A stretch of 64,000 bases of DNA from Tamlana crocina (GTDB taxonomy: Bacteria; Bacteroidota; Bacteroidia; Flavobacteriales; Flavobacteriaceae), in assembly GCA_040429635.1 (NCBI GenBank), contig CP158972.1:777918-841917 (forward strand). Reading direction: 5' to 3'. Shown here in pieces: positions 45,425 to 52,913 of this stretch. The notes under the pieces are model-generated. The model did no database searches, had not been told where the DNA came from, and saw only the letters and a program-made list of their open reading frames with translations. Numbering within the stretch: the first letter of the stretch is position 1; every line of letters starts with the position of its first letter. A program made the translations under genes and the position numbers.

Positions 45425-46015
45425 ATGCTCGAAAATTTTTGGTTTAACGTAGAATATGGCATTAATCACGTTCTGGATATTAATGCTTACGACCATGTTT
45501 TGTTTCTTATCGTTTTAACCGTTCCATATCTTTTTAGAGACTGGAAAAGAGTGCTGTTGCTGGTGACCATGTTTACCTTGGGGCATACCTTGTCTTTGGT
45601 TTTAGCGGCCTATGGCGTGGTGAGTGTGGATGCTGCGATGGTTGAATTTTTAATCCCTATTACCATTATGGTGGTGGCACTGTTTAATGTATTCACGTCC
45701 GGAAAAGGGGCGCAGCGCGAAAAAGTAGGAGTGCTGTTTTTGTCAACCTTGCTTTTTGGGCTTATCCATGGTTTGGGTTTTGCACGTGAGTTTAGAATGC
45801 TTTTGGGCGATAGCGACAACAAACTGGTGATGTTGTTGGAATTTGCTTTAGGTATTGAACTTGCACAAGTCATTATCGTGTTTATCGTGCTGTTTTTGGG
45901 CTATATTGTGCAGACCATTTTTAGGTTTAACAAACGCGATTGGATTATGGTTATTTCTGCCATCGTAGTCGGGTTGGTCATTCCCATGATTTTGAATAGT
46001 GATTTTTTGTCGTAA
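45425..46015 (+). CDS. HupE/UreJ-family membrane protein
   Basis: I place the start at 45425 because a candidate promoter leaves almost no leader for the ATG four codons upstream. The protein of about 196 residues has five or six membrane segments and the family's His/Asp pattern: GINHVLDINAYDHVLFLIVL, FTLGHTLSLVLA and FGLIHGLGFAREFR. HupE and UreJ relatives are nickel or metal permeases linked to hydrogenase or urease, but no such genes are visible here, and in Bacteroidota these proteins usually stand alone. The substrate is unknown. Confidence 0.8.
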   Translation: MLENFWFNVEYGINHVLDINAYDHVLFLIVLTVPYLFRDWKRVLLLVTMFTLGHTLSLVLAAYGVVSVDAAMVEFLIPITIMVVALFNVFTSGKGAQREKVGVLFLSTLLFGLIHGLGFAREFRMLLGDSDNKLVMLLEFALGIELAQVIIVFIVLFLGYIVQTIFRFNKRDWIMVISAIVVGLVIPMILNSDFLS

Positions 46016-46107
46016 ACCCAAAATTCTCTTAAATTTTCTAAAAACTTTAACGCCCGCACGTTGCAATTAAAATGTTTTGCAACTATATTCGTTATGCTAT
46101 TTGCGTT

Positions 46108-46134
46108 AAGGATAGTAGCGGCATCCTTTTTTTG
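46108..46134 (+). terminator. Terminator-like hairpin after the HupE/UreJ-like gene
   Basis: AAGGAT and ATCCTT pair across a GTAGCGGC-type loop, followed by TTTTTTT. It lies about 90 nt after the HupE/UreJ-like stop. Confidence 0.65.
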
Positions 46135-46225
46135 TGCTTAGCCTATGAGTTTGTGGTTAAGATGCGCTATGATTTATAAACAAAGCAAGATGGGATACTT
46201 AAACAAGTTTAGCATAAGAAAGATA

Positions 46226-46282
46226 TAGCGAATAGCCTGACCCCGATAGCCTTGGGTTTTTTAGCAAGGGCGGGGCAACGCC
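46226..46282. repeat. Possible REP-like GC-rich structured element
   Basis: In an AT-rich gap, a GC-rich block pairs CCCCG with CGGGG and, inside it, CCTTG with CAAGG around a T6A loop, preceded by ATAGCGAATAGCCTGA and followed by CAACGCC. I recall similar blocks recurring between genes in other flavobacteria, but only one copy is visible in this window, so its dispersed nature is inference. Confidence 0.4.
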
Positions 46283-46301
46283 ATAATTTTAAAACAGATT
46301 A

Positions 46302-46733
46302 ATGCCAGACAGAAAACAGTTAAAGTACGATAAAGCGTATTTGAGAATGGCCCAAGAGTGGGGCAAGCTGTCGTACTGCAAGCGCAAGCAGGTTGGTGCG
46401 ATTATTGTAAAGGATAGAATGATTATATCGGACGGGTACAACGGTACACCTTCCGGATTTGAAAACTTTTGTGAGGACGAAGAAGGTTATACCAAATGGT
46501 ATGTGCTGCATGCCGAGGCCAATGCTATTACAAAAGTGGCATCGTCCACGCAATCCTGCAAAGGCGCCACGCTTTACATCACTTTGTCGCCATGCAAAGA
46601 GTGCAGTAAATTGATACACCAAGCCGGAATTGTAAAAGTGGTGTACCATCAAGCTTATAAAGATGATTCTGGGCTTAGGTTTCTTGAAAAGGCCGGCGTA
46701 GAACTTAAATTGATAGAGGATTTAGAAGATTAA
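46302..46733 (+). CDS. Deoxycytidylate (dCMP) deaminase family protein
   Basis: This 143-residue zinc deaminase has the motifs HAEANAI and PCKEC, which provide the zinc ligands and catalytic glutamate, and the family-specific GAIIVKDRMIISDGYNGTPSG near the N-terminus. It most likely converts dCMP to dUMP for thymidylate synthesis; ComEB-type proteins share this signature. Its TAA overlaps by one base the ATG of the S41 protease gene, so the two are translated together. Confidence 0.9.
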   Translation: MPDRKQLKYDKAYLRMAQEWGKLSYCKRKQVGAIIVKDRMIISDGYNGTPSGFENFCEDEEGYTKWYVLHAEANAITKVASSTQSCKGATLYITLSPCKECSKLIHQAGIVKVVYHQAYKDDSGLRFLEKAGVELKLIEDLED

Positions 46734-48325
46734 TGTTGTTTCAAAAAAAATACATGCCATTGGTTTTGGGCGTTGCTATTGCTGCGGGCATCTTTATTGG
46801 GGGAAAACTGGATTTTAACGATTCGCGCGATAAGCTGTTTTCAACCAATAGCAAAAAGGACAAGCTCAACCGATTAATCGATTATATTGAATACGATTAC
46901 GTTGACGATATCAATACCGATAGTATTGTTGATGTTACCGTAAACGGTATTTTGGAAAATTTAGACCCGCATTCGGTGTATATTCCAAAGGAGGATATGC
47001 AGCGTGTGGCCGAAGAGATGAAAGGCGATTTTGTGGGTATTGGCGTGAGTTTTTATACCTACAGAGATACCATTGCTGTTATTCGGGCTATTGAAAATGG
47101 GCCAAGTGATAAGGTTGGCATTCAGGGTGGTGACCGGATTTTATTGGCAGATGGCGATACGCTATATGGAAACAAGTTGAACGATGGCGATATTATAAAT
47201 AAACTAAAGGGCGAGATAAACTCTAAAGTGAAGTTAACGGTGTACCGGCGTGGTGAGCCAGAACTTTTGGTGTTTACCGTAAAGCGCGGAAAAATACCTA
47301 TCAAAAGTGTTGATGCGGCTTATATGTTGACCGATAAGTTGGGGTATATAAAAGTTAATCGTTTTGCTGAATCAACCTATAAGGAATTTAAAGCGGGTCT
47401 GGATAAGCTGGAGGATTTGGGGTCCACTCAAATTGCCATAGACTTGAGAGGTAACCCCGGCGGATTCTTGAGTATAGCCGAAAAAATAGTCGATGAATTT
47501 TTGGAGGACGATAAATTAATCCTGTTCACAAAAAACAAACGTGGAGATATCGATAAAAGTTTTGCCACGAGCAAAGGCGATTTTGAAAACGGGAAAGTGT
47601 ATGTGCTGATTGACGAAAACTCAGCTTCGGCCAGTGAAATTGTGGCGGGCGCTTTGCAGGATAACGATAAAGGCACTATTGTGGGCAGGCGTTCGTACGG
47701 AAAAGGTTTGGTGCAGCGCGAAATGGATTTGGGAGATGGCAGTGCCGTGCGATTAACCGTTTCGCGGTATTACACGCCAACAGGACGCTCCATTCAGCGT
47801 CCGTACGACCATGGTAACAAAGATTATTATGACGAGTATTTCGAACGTTTGGATAGTGGAGAATTGTTAGATCCCGAAAAAATTCAAGTGGACGATTCGT
47901 TAAAATTTACTACTCCTGCGGGAAAAGTGGTTTATGGTGGCGGTGGTATTATTCCAGATGTATTTGTGCCGCTCGATAAAAGCATGCAAAACGAAACACT
48001 TTCTTTTTTACTGCGCCGCGGGTTCTTCGGGAATTTTGTTTTTGAAGAGCTGGAACAGGATAGGCATAAGTACGATGGTATTTCGAGACAGGATTTTGTT
48101 GATGAATATGAAGTGGGCGACGATTTGGTGTTTGCCTTTCAGGATTATTTAAATCTGCGTTCCGATTCGAAAGTCACTTTTGTGGCCTATCACGATGAGG
48201 TAAAACAATACATAAAAGCGACTTTGGCCGACCAACTTTTTGGCAACGGTGCTTTTAATGAAGTGTACAACCAGCGTGACATTATGGTTGAAGAGGTGAT
48301 AAAGCTTAGTGAGGAGAATAAATAA
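46733..48325 (+). CDS. S41-family C-terminal processing peptidase (CtpA-like)
   Basis: This 530-residue periplasmic protease has an N-terminal membrane anchor (VLGVAIAAGIFIGG), a leading helical domain with NLDPHSVYIP, a PDZ domain (about 100-180, GIGVSFYTY, NGPSDKVGIQGGDRIL) and the S41 catalytic core with the serine in DENSASASEIVAGALQD and the lysine in RRSYGKGLVQ. It probably trims or degrades envelope proteins. The C-terminal 120 residues are an uncharacterised extension usual in Bacteroidota homologues. It overlaps the dCMP deaminase gene by one base. Confidence 0.92.
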   Translation: MLFQKKYMPLVLGVAIAAGIFIGGKLDFNDSRDKLFSTNSKKDKLNRLIDYIEYDYVDDINTDSIVDVTVNGILENLDPHSVYIPKEDMQRVAEEMKGDFVGIGVSFYTYRDTIAVIRAIENGPSDKVGIQGGDRILLADGDTLYGNKLNDGDIINKLKGEINSKVKLTVYRRGEPELLVFTVKRGKIPIKSVDAAYMLTDKLGYIKVNRFAESTYKEFKAGLDKLEDLGSTQIAIDLRGNPGGFLSIAEKIVDEFLEDDKLILFTKNKRGDIDKSFATSKGDFENGKVYVLIDENSASASEIVAGALQDNDKGTIVGRRSYGKGLVQREMDLGDGSAVRLTVSRYYTPTGRSIQRPYDHGNKDYYDEYFERLDSGELLDPEKIQVDDSLKFTTPAGKVVYGGGGIIPDVFVPLDKSMQNETLSFLLRRGFFGNFVFEELEQDRHKYDGISRQDFVDEYEVGDDLVFAFQDYLNLRSDSKVTFVAYHDEVKQYIKATLADQLFGNGAFNEVYNQRDIMVEEVIKLSEENK

Positions 48326-48352
48326 AGTTTGGCCTAATTTGGGCAACCGAAA

Positions 48353-48982
48353 ATGATAGCATTTCTACATACATCAAAAAATCTTATTGAACGTTTTGAA
48401 AACTTAGTTAGAAAGTTTAATAAAGATATTGATATCAATCACTTTGTAAATGAGAACTTGTTGAAAAATGCCTTGGAAAATGATGAAACTGATAGTATTT
48501 CGTTTAAAAAAGAGGTTGATGAAATAAGAAAATACAAGCCTAATCTAGTAGTTTGTACCTGCTCTACTTACGGAGAATTATCAGAAGAAAACGGGGTTTT
48601 AAGAATTGATGAGCCAATAGTGCGGCACATAGTTGGGAATTATGGCAGGGTCGGGTTGGTTTATACGGCAAATTCAACAAAGACAGTAAGTGCAAATCTA
48701 ATTGTAAAATTAGCTGCTGAACTCAATAAAAATGTAGAAATTATTTATTGCGATTGTTCTTCTTACTGGTCTCATTTCGAGAGCAAAGATTTGGTGGCGT
48801 ATGAAAAGGGAATTGCTGAAAAAATAAAATCTATCGTCCCAAAAGTAGACGTTGTGTTTTTGGCTCAGGCTTCTATGGAAGGTGCTAAAACGTACTTGGA
48901 TGATATTGGCATAGAGGTGTTCTCAAGTCCTGAATTCGGAATTCAAGAGTTTTTGTGGAAGGCAGATTTAGGGTATAAATAG
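48353..48982 (+). CDS. Asp/Glu racemase-superfamily-like protein
   Basis: This 209-residue protein has the alpha/beta layout and first catalytic loop of the aspartate/glutamate/hydantoin racemase superfamily (VVCTCSTYGE, Cys70 in the position of the first catalytic cysteine). The second loop reads FLAQASMEG, without the second cysteine needed by true racemases, so a one-cysteine reaction such as decarboxylation or isomerisation, or no catalysis, is more likely. It starts 27 nt after the protease gene. The superfamily is a moderate-confidence call; the function is unknown. Confidence 0.7.
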   Translation: MIAFLHTSKNLIERFENLVRKFNKDIDINHFVNENLLKNALENDETDSISFKKEVDEIRKYKPNLVVCTCSTYGELSEENGVLRIDEPIVRHIVGNYGRVGLVYTANSTKTVSANLIVKLAAELNKNVEIIYCDCSSYWSHFESKDLVAYEKGIAEKIKSIVPKVDVVFLAQASMEGAKTYLDDIGIEVFSSPEFGIQEFLWKADLGYK

Positions 48983-49054
48983 CCTTGTTTTTTTTCGAAT
49001 GCAAATCATGGAAAAATACTAGAGGTTATAGGAAAGAAATGATAAGGAGAGAAT

Positions 49055-49666
49055 TTAAACCTCAATTTTATCATGCACTTTAGTGTGCTTTCCATTGTTC
49101 CAAAGTGTTAAAATATCAGTTGCAACATGCGAGCCGCTGCCCGAACAAATGGCAAACTGGCTGCGCCAACCGGCCAAAGACCCTGCTACATAAAGATTTT
49201 CTTCAATTAGATGGTCGGTGTTTTTAAGCCAAATACGGTCTTTTTCAATAGCGGCACGGGGGTGTGGGGCAACAAACTCTTCCAATCCTGTGATGTTCAT
49301 TAAATTGGTGTAACCTACGGCAACCACAACTATTTTGGACTGGTACGTGTTTTTGTTGGTGATCACAGTGAAGTCGCCCGATGCTGTTTTGGAAATTCCC
49401 AATACTTTTTCTTTGTCAATTTGCTCAACATGTGGGTAGAGTTCATTAAGCTGGGCTATGCCATCGTTTAAAACAGAAGCACCGGTGGTGCCCGGTTTTA
49501 AACCGAGAACATTGTTGAACAGTGCGGTTTGCAAATGCGATGTTTTTTGGTGAATAACAATGCCAATGCGTTTATCTTTTGCGAATGATTTGTGCTGTGC
49601 AGAGCCTAAAACCAGAGCACACGACATGCCAGCGGCGCCTCCGCCTATAATTAGAACGTCGAACAT
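49055..49666 (-). CDS. Short FAD-binding (thioredoxin-reductase-like) protein lacking the NADPH domain
   Basis: An upstream ATG at 49696 would overlap the preceding gene, so I use 49666, which lies just after that gene's stop. The protein of about 203 residues has the FAD motif FDVLIIGGGAAGMSCALVLG and the C-terminal FAD segment NLYVAGSLAGWRSQFAICSG. Thioredoxin-reductase-like proteins are normally about 300 residues because an NADPH domain is inserted between these parts; here only a short linker is present. There is no redox CxxC motif. The reading frame is intact, so it looks like a genuine compact flavoprotein. Confidence 0.8.
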   Translation of the reverse strand: MFDVLIIGGGAAGMSCALVLGSAQHKSFAKDKRIGIVIHQKTSHLQTALFNNVLGLKPGTTGASVLNDGIAQLNELYPHVEQIDKEKVLGISKTASGDFTVITNKNTYQSKIVVVAVGYTNLMNITGLEEFVAPHPRAAIEKDRIWLKNTDHLIEENLYVAGSLAGWRSQFAICSGSGSHVATDILTLWNNGKHTKVHDKIEV

Positions 49667-49667
49667 A

Positions 49668-49871
49668 TTATTTGCGTTTTTTAACTTGGTCTTCAATGCG
49701 CTTCGAGGTCCGTAAAATAGCCATCATCAAAATAACGCAAAGCCCAGCAACAATGGTGATTAACGCTACGGTGCTTTCGCCTTCAAACGGGGCGTTGAAA
49801 TTGACTTTGGTTACATTGAAAATAATCAAGCCCAAGGCAATAACACTAAGAATTATGGATAGGATTTTCAT
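49668..49871 (-). CDS. Small two-helix membrane protein, unknown
   Basis: This 67-residue protein consists of two predicted membrane helices (MKILSIILSVIALGLIIFNV and TIVAGLCVILMMAIL) with a short polar loop and a strongly basic C-terminus (SKRIEDQVKKRK). It sits between the MarC and flavoprotein genes, 12 nt and 1 nt away, so the three genes are probably one operon. I do not recognise a family. Confidence 0.7.
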   Translation of the reverse strand: MKILSIILSVIALGLIIFNVTKVNFNAPFEGESTVALITIVAGLCVILMMAILRTSKRIEDQVKKRK

Positions 49872-49883
49872 AAGTTGGATTGT

Positions 49884-50471
49884 TTAAACAACATCAAAAA
49901 GAGCTTTAATGTTATGGGTGAACAATTTTACGGCGATGGCCAATAGCACTACACCAAACACTTTTCGGATGATGTTGATGCCATTTTGGCCAATAAGGCG
50001 TTCAATTTTTGCTGATGTTTTTAAAACTATAAAAATAATAATAACATTTATTATAACGGCAACAATAATGTTTTCGGTTCTAAATTCCGCCCTGAGCGAA
50101 AGTAATGTAGTCAAACTTCCGGGGCCCGCAATAAGTGGGAATGCCAACGGAAAAACCGCTGTGGTTTTAGAGTCGTGTTCTTCTTGTTTGTAAAGGGTGA
50201 TGCCCAGAATCATTTCCAATGCAATAAAAAATAAGATGAAAGCACCGGCAACGGCAAACGAATTCACATCGATGCCAATAAGGTTCAGGATGCTTTTTCC
50301 TAAAAACAGGAAAACAATTAAAATAACTCCGGCTACTATGGATGCTTTTTCGCTATGAATATGGCCAGCTTTTTTTCGTAAATCGATAACAATGGGGATG
50401 TTGCCCACAATATCAATAACTGCAAAAAGGACCATAAATGCTGTAAAAATTTCTTTAAAATTAAGTTCCAT
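49884..50471 (-). CDS. MarC-family integral membrane protein
   Basis: I chose the ATG at 50471 rather than one eight codons upstream because the family usually begins a few residues before the first helix. The protein of about 195 residues has six membrane segments and the family patterns LFAVIDIVGNIPIVIDLRKKAGH, FAVAGAFILFFIALEMILG and FPLAFPLIAGPGSLTTLL. MarC proteins have been suggested to be amino acid or metabolite exporters, but the transported solute is not established. It is the first gene of a likely three-gene operon, divergent from the DUF3109 gene. Confidence 0.88.
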   Translation of the reverse strand: MELNFKEIFTAFMVLFAVIDIVGNIPIVIDLRKKAGHIHSEKASIVAGVILIVFLFLGKSILNLIGIDVNSFAVAGAFILFFIALEMILGITLYKQEEHDSKTTAVFPLAFPLIAGPGSLTTLLSLRAEFRTENIIVAVIINVIIIFIVLKTSAKIERLIGQNGINIIRKVFGVVLLAIAVKLFTHNIKALFDVV

Positions 50472-50545
50472 AACGTGGCTTTTATTTTTGTGCAAAAGTA
50501 TAGGATTATGCTAAATTTATATGCCGATAAACGCTAAAGTTTAGT

Positions 50546-50553
50546 TATTTTTG
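50546..50553 (+). promoter_or_regulatory. Candidate -7 element (TATTTTTG) of the DUF3109 gene
   Basis: TATTTTTG is an exact TAnnTTTG match and is followed by CAC, 23 nt before the start codon. I found no TTG at the expected upstream distance. Confidence 0.5.
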
Positions 50554-50575
50554 CACGCTCGAAGAATTATACGTT

Positions 50576-51139
50576 ATGTTCCAGTTAGGTAAAACCATCG
50601 TTTCGGAAGATATTATTGAAAAAGACTTTTTGTGCAACCTATCGGCGTGCAAAGGGGCTTGTTGTGTTGATGGTGATGCCGGAGCGCCGCTCGATGCCGA
50701 TGAGGTTAAGATTTTAAACGACATCTACCCGAAAGTAAAACCTTTTCTGCGAGCGGAAGGTATAGCCGCCATTGAAGCCCAGGGAACTTCCATTACAACC
50801 GAAGATGGCGATTTGGAAACACCGCTCATTAACGGAGCCGATTGTGCCTATGTGATTTTCGACGATAAAAATACTGCACTTTGTGGTATTGAAGAAGCCT
50901 ATAACCAAGGTGAAGTCAAATGGAAAAAACCAGTGTCCTGCCATTTGTACCCGGTAAGAGTTCAAGATTATAGCGAATTTTCGGCTGTAAATTATCACAA
51001 ATGGCAAATTTGCGACGATGCCTGTGCCCTTGGAAAAGAACTTCAAGTGCCTATCTACAAATTCGTAAAAGAAGCCCTCATAAGGAAATTTGGAGAGGAC
51101 TGGTACGCCGAGTTGGAAAAGGTTGCCGAAACTTTTTAA
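50576..51139 (+). CDS. DUF3109-family cysteine-rich protein
   Basis: This 187-residue cytoplasmic protein has a metal- or iron-sulfur-binding cysteine pattern: FLCNLSACKGACCVDGDAG near the start, then GADCAYVIFDDKNTALCGIE, VSCHLYPVRVQ and WQICDDACALGKE. These eight or more cysteines resemble the CxxC-rich zinc/iron-sulfur family represented by YkgJ. The family is widespread and nearly always single-copy in Bacteroidota, but its role is unknown. It is a single-gene unit. Confidence 0.88.
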   Translation: MFQLGKTIVSEDIIEKDFLCNLSACKGACCVDGDAGAPLDADEVKILNDIYPKVKPFLRAEGIAAIEAQGTSITTEDGDLETPLINGADCAYVIFDDKNTALCGIEEAYNQGEVKWKKPVSCHLYPVRVQDYSEFSAVNYHKWQICDDACALGKELQVPIYKFVKEALIRKFGEDWYAELEKVAETF

Positions 51140-51587
51140 CAACCCGAAAAATAACTGTGCAAAACATGGTTTAAACCAGTGTTTTAGCGGTAAAATCATT
51201 AAATTTTTTTGTAAACTTTTCGAAAATCTAAAAAACATAAACTATTGATTGTTAGTTTGTTGGTTGTTTTTTGTTGTCAACTTTTTTGTTTTTTACGTTT
51301 TGCGCGTTGTTAAAAACTTGTTGAAAAGGTTTTTGGTTTCGTTCAAAAATGTATTGATCATTTTGCAATCTTTGTTGTACTCAATTCAGAGGTAAAATTC
51401 AATTTTTTTAGCTTGTTAATAAACTTGTTAAAAATGTGTTTTACGGTTGTCTAAAACATGTTTTACAATTTGCAAACTTTGTTGGAAGCCAGGTGTTAAA
51501 ATATTTCAACAGGGAGTGATGCGTTTAGTGAATGTTTTAGAAGAAAAAAAGCAGTTTTTATTAAAGATTTAACCAAAACCAAATATA
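51140..51587. promoter_or_regulatory. 448-nt leader region of the ribonucleotide reductase genes with direct repeats
   Basis: There is no gene here. Two related stretches, TTGTTAAAAACTTGTTGAAA at 51307 and TTGTTAATAAACTTGTTAAA at 51413, carry the same TTGTTaA-n-ACTTGTT core. TGTTTTAC occurs at 51437 and 51459, 22 bp apart. Classical NrdR boxes are not visible. The repeats probably regulate nrdBA or form mRNA structure; both are inference. Confidence 0.45.
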
Positions 51588-52862
51588 ATGGAGATAACGC
51601 ACATCATAAAACGAGACTACGAAACCACACCTTTCGTGTTGGAAAAAATCACGAACGCGATTGAAAAAGCCATGCTTTCTGTAGGGCACGGTACAAGAGA
51701 AGACGCCGAATCTATTTCGAGCAAAGTATTCGAATCACTTTTGGCTAGAAAAGCTGTTGATGCCAGATACGTGCCAACGGTGGAGCAGGTGCAGGATATT
51801 GTGGAGGATAAATTGATGGGAAGTGCGTTCCATGATGCTGCTAAGGCTTATATTCTTTATCGTGATGAGCAGGCCAGAAAGCGCCAGACCAATATTTTCG
51901 AAAAGCGTATCAACTTAAAACCTTACGAGTATCCTGATTTATACGAATACGTAAACGCCATTAGGCACTCGTACTGGATTCACAGTGAGTTTAACTTTAC
52001 TAGCGATGTTCAGGATTTTAAAACTGGATTAACGCCAACCGAAAAATCAGTCATAAAAAATACTATGTTGGCCATTTCGCAAATCGAGGTGGCGGTAAAA
52101 ACGTTTTGGGGCGATATCTATCAAAAAATGCCAAAGCCAGAAATTGGTTCGGTAGGGGCAACTTTTGCCGAAAGTGAGGTGCGCCATCATGATGCTTATT
52201 CGCATTTGTTGGAAATTTTGGGATTGAATGCAGAATTCAAAAGCTTGAAAAAGAAACCGGTAATTATGCGCCGTGTGCATTACTTGGAAACCGCGCTTAA
52301 AAATTCCAAAAGCGAAAATATACAGGATTATGCCGAGTCGGTATTATTGTTTTCTTTGTTCATTGAGCACGTATCGTTGTTTTCGCAGTTTTTAATCATC
52401 ATGGCTTTCAACAAGCACAAAAATATGCTGAAAGGTATTTCGAATGTGGTTGAGGCGACTTCAAAAGAAGAGCAAATTCACGGTGATTTCGGGATAGATG
52501 TAATCAAAATCATCAAAAAGGAAAACCCAAAATGGTTTGGTGAAGAGTACGATGAGAAAATTCAAAAAATATGTAAAGAGGCCTTTAATGCCGAAAGCGA
52601 TATTGTGGATTGGATTTTTGAGGATGGCGAATTGGATTTTCTTCCGAAGGATGTGGTTAATGAATTCATTAAAAACCGTTTCAACAATTCATTGGAAAGC
52701 ATCGGCATAGGAAAAGTATTTGAAGTAGATGAAAAACTATTGGCTGAAACCGAATGGTTTGATGATGAAATAATTGGCACCAAGCACGGCGATTTCTTTG
52801 TGAAGCGCTCTATCAACTATAGTAAAAGAACAAAAAGTATAACCAGCGACGACTTATTCTAA
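51588..52862 (+). CDS. nrdB: Ribonucleotide reductase class I beta subunit with N-terminal ATP-cone
   Basis: This 424-residue radical-generating subunit has an ATP-cone at residues 1-98 (IIKRDYETTPFVLEKITNAI, then KLMGSAFHDAAKAYILYRDE). Metal ligands visible in the ferritin-like domain are Glu167, Glu197, His200 and the ExxH in KEEQIHGDFG; Tyr204 occupies the place of E. coli Tyr122. A beta subunit with an ATP-cone was described in Leeuwenhoekiella blandensis, and the Flavobacterium johnsoniae homologue uses a dimanganese (class Id) cofactor, so a similar enzyme is likely here. It starts after a long repeat-bearing leader and precedes nrdA by 51 nt. Confidence 0.93.
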   Translation: MEITHIIKRDYETTPFVLEKITNAIEKAMLSVGHGTREDAESISSKVFESLLARKAVDARYVPTVEQVQDIVEDKLMGSAFHDAAKAYILYRDEQARKRQTNIFEKRINLKPYEYPDLYEYVNAIRHSYWIHSEFNFTSDVQDFKTGLTPTEKSVIKNTMLAISQIEVAVKTFWGDIYQKMPKPEIGSVGATFAESEVRHHDAYSHLLEILGLNAEFKSLKKKPVIMRRVHYLETALKNSKSENIQDYAESVLLFSLFIEHVSLFSQFLIIMAFNKHKNMLKGISNVVEATSKEEQIHGDFGIDVIKIIKKENPKWFGEEYDEKIQKICKEAFNAESDIVDWIFEDGELDFLPKDVVNEFIKNRFNNSLESIGIGKVFEVDEKLLAETEWFDDEIIGTKHGDFFVKRSINYSKRTKSITSDDLF

Positions 52863-52913
52863 ACAAGACCGAATAATTAGCCTAACACTAACCCGATACA
52901 AGAATCTTAAAAC

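Noticed and set aside
46733-46735. Possible fusion of dCMP deaminase and S41 protease
   Set aside because: The TAA of the first overlaps the ATG of the second by one base in a different frame, so these are two coupled genes.
49055-49666. Frameshifted thioredoxin reductase pseudogene
   Set aside because: Both FAD-binding ends are in one open frame with no stop, and no leftover NADPH domain is visible in other frames on either side.
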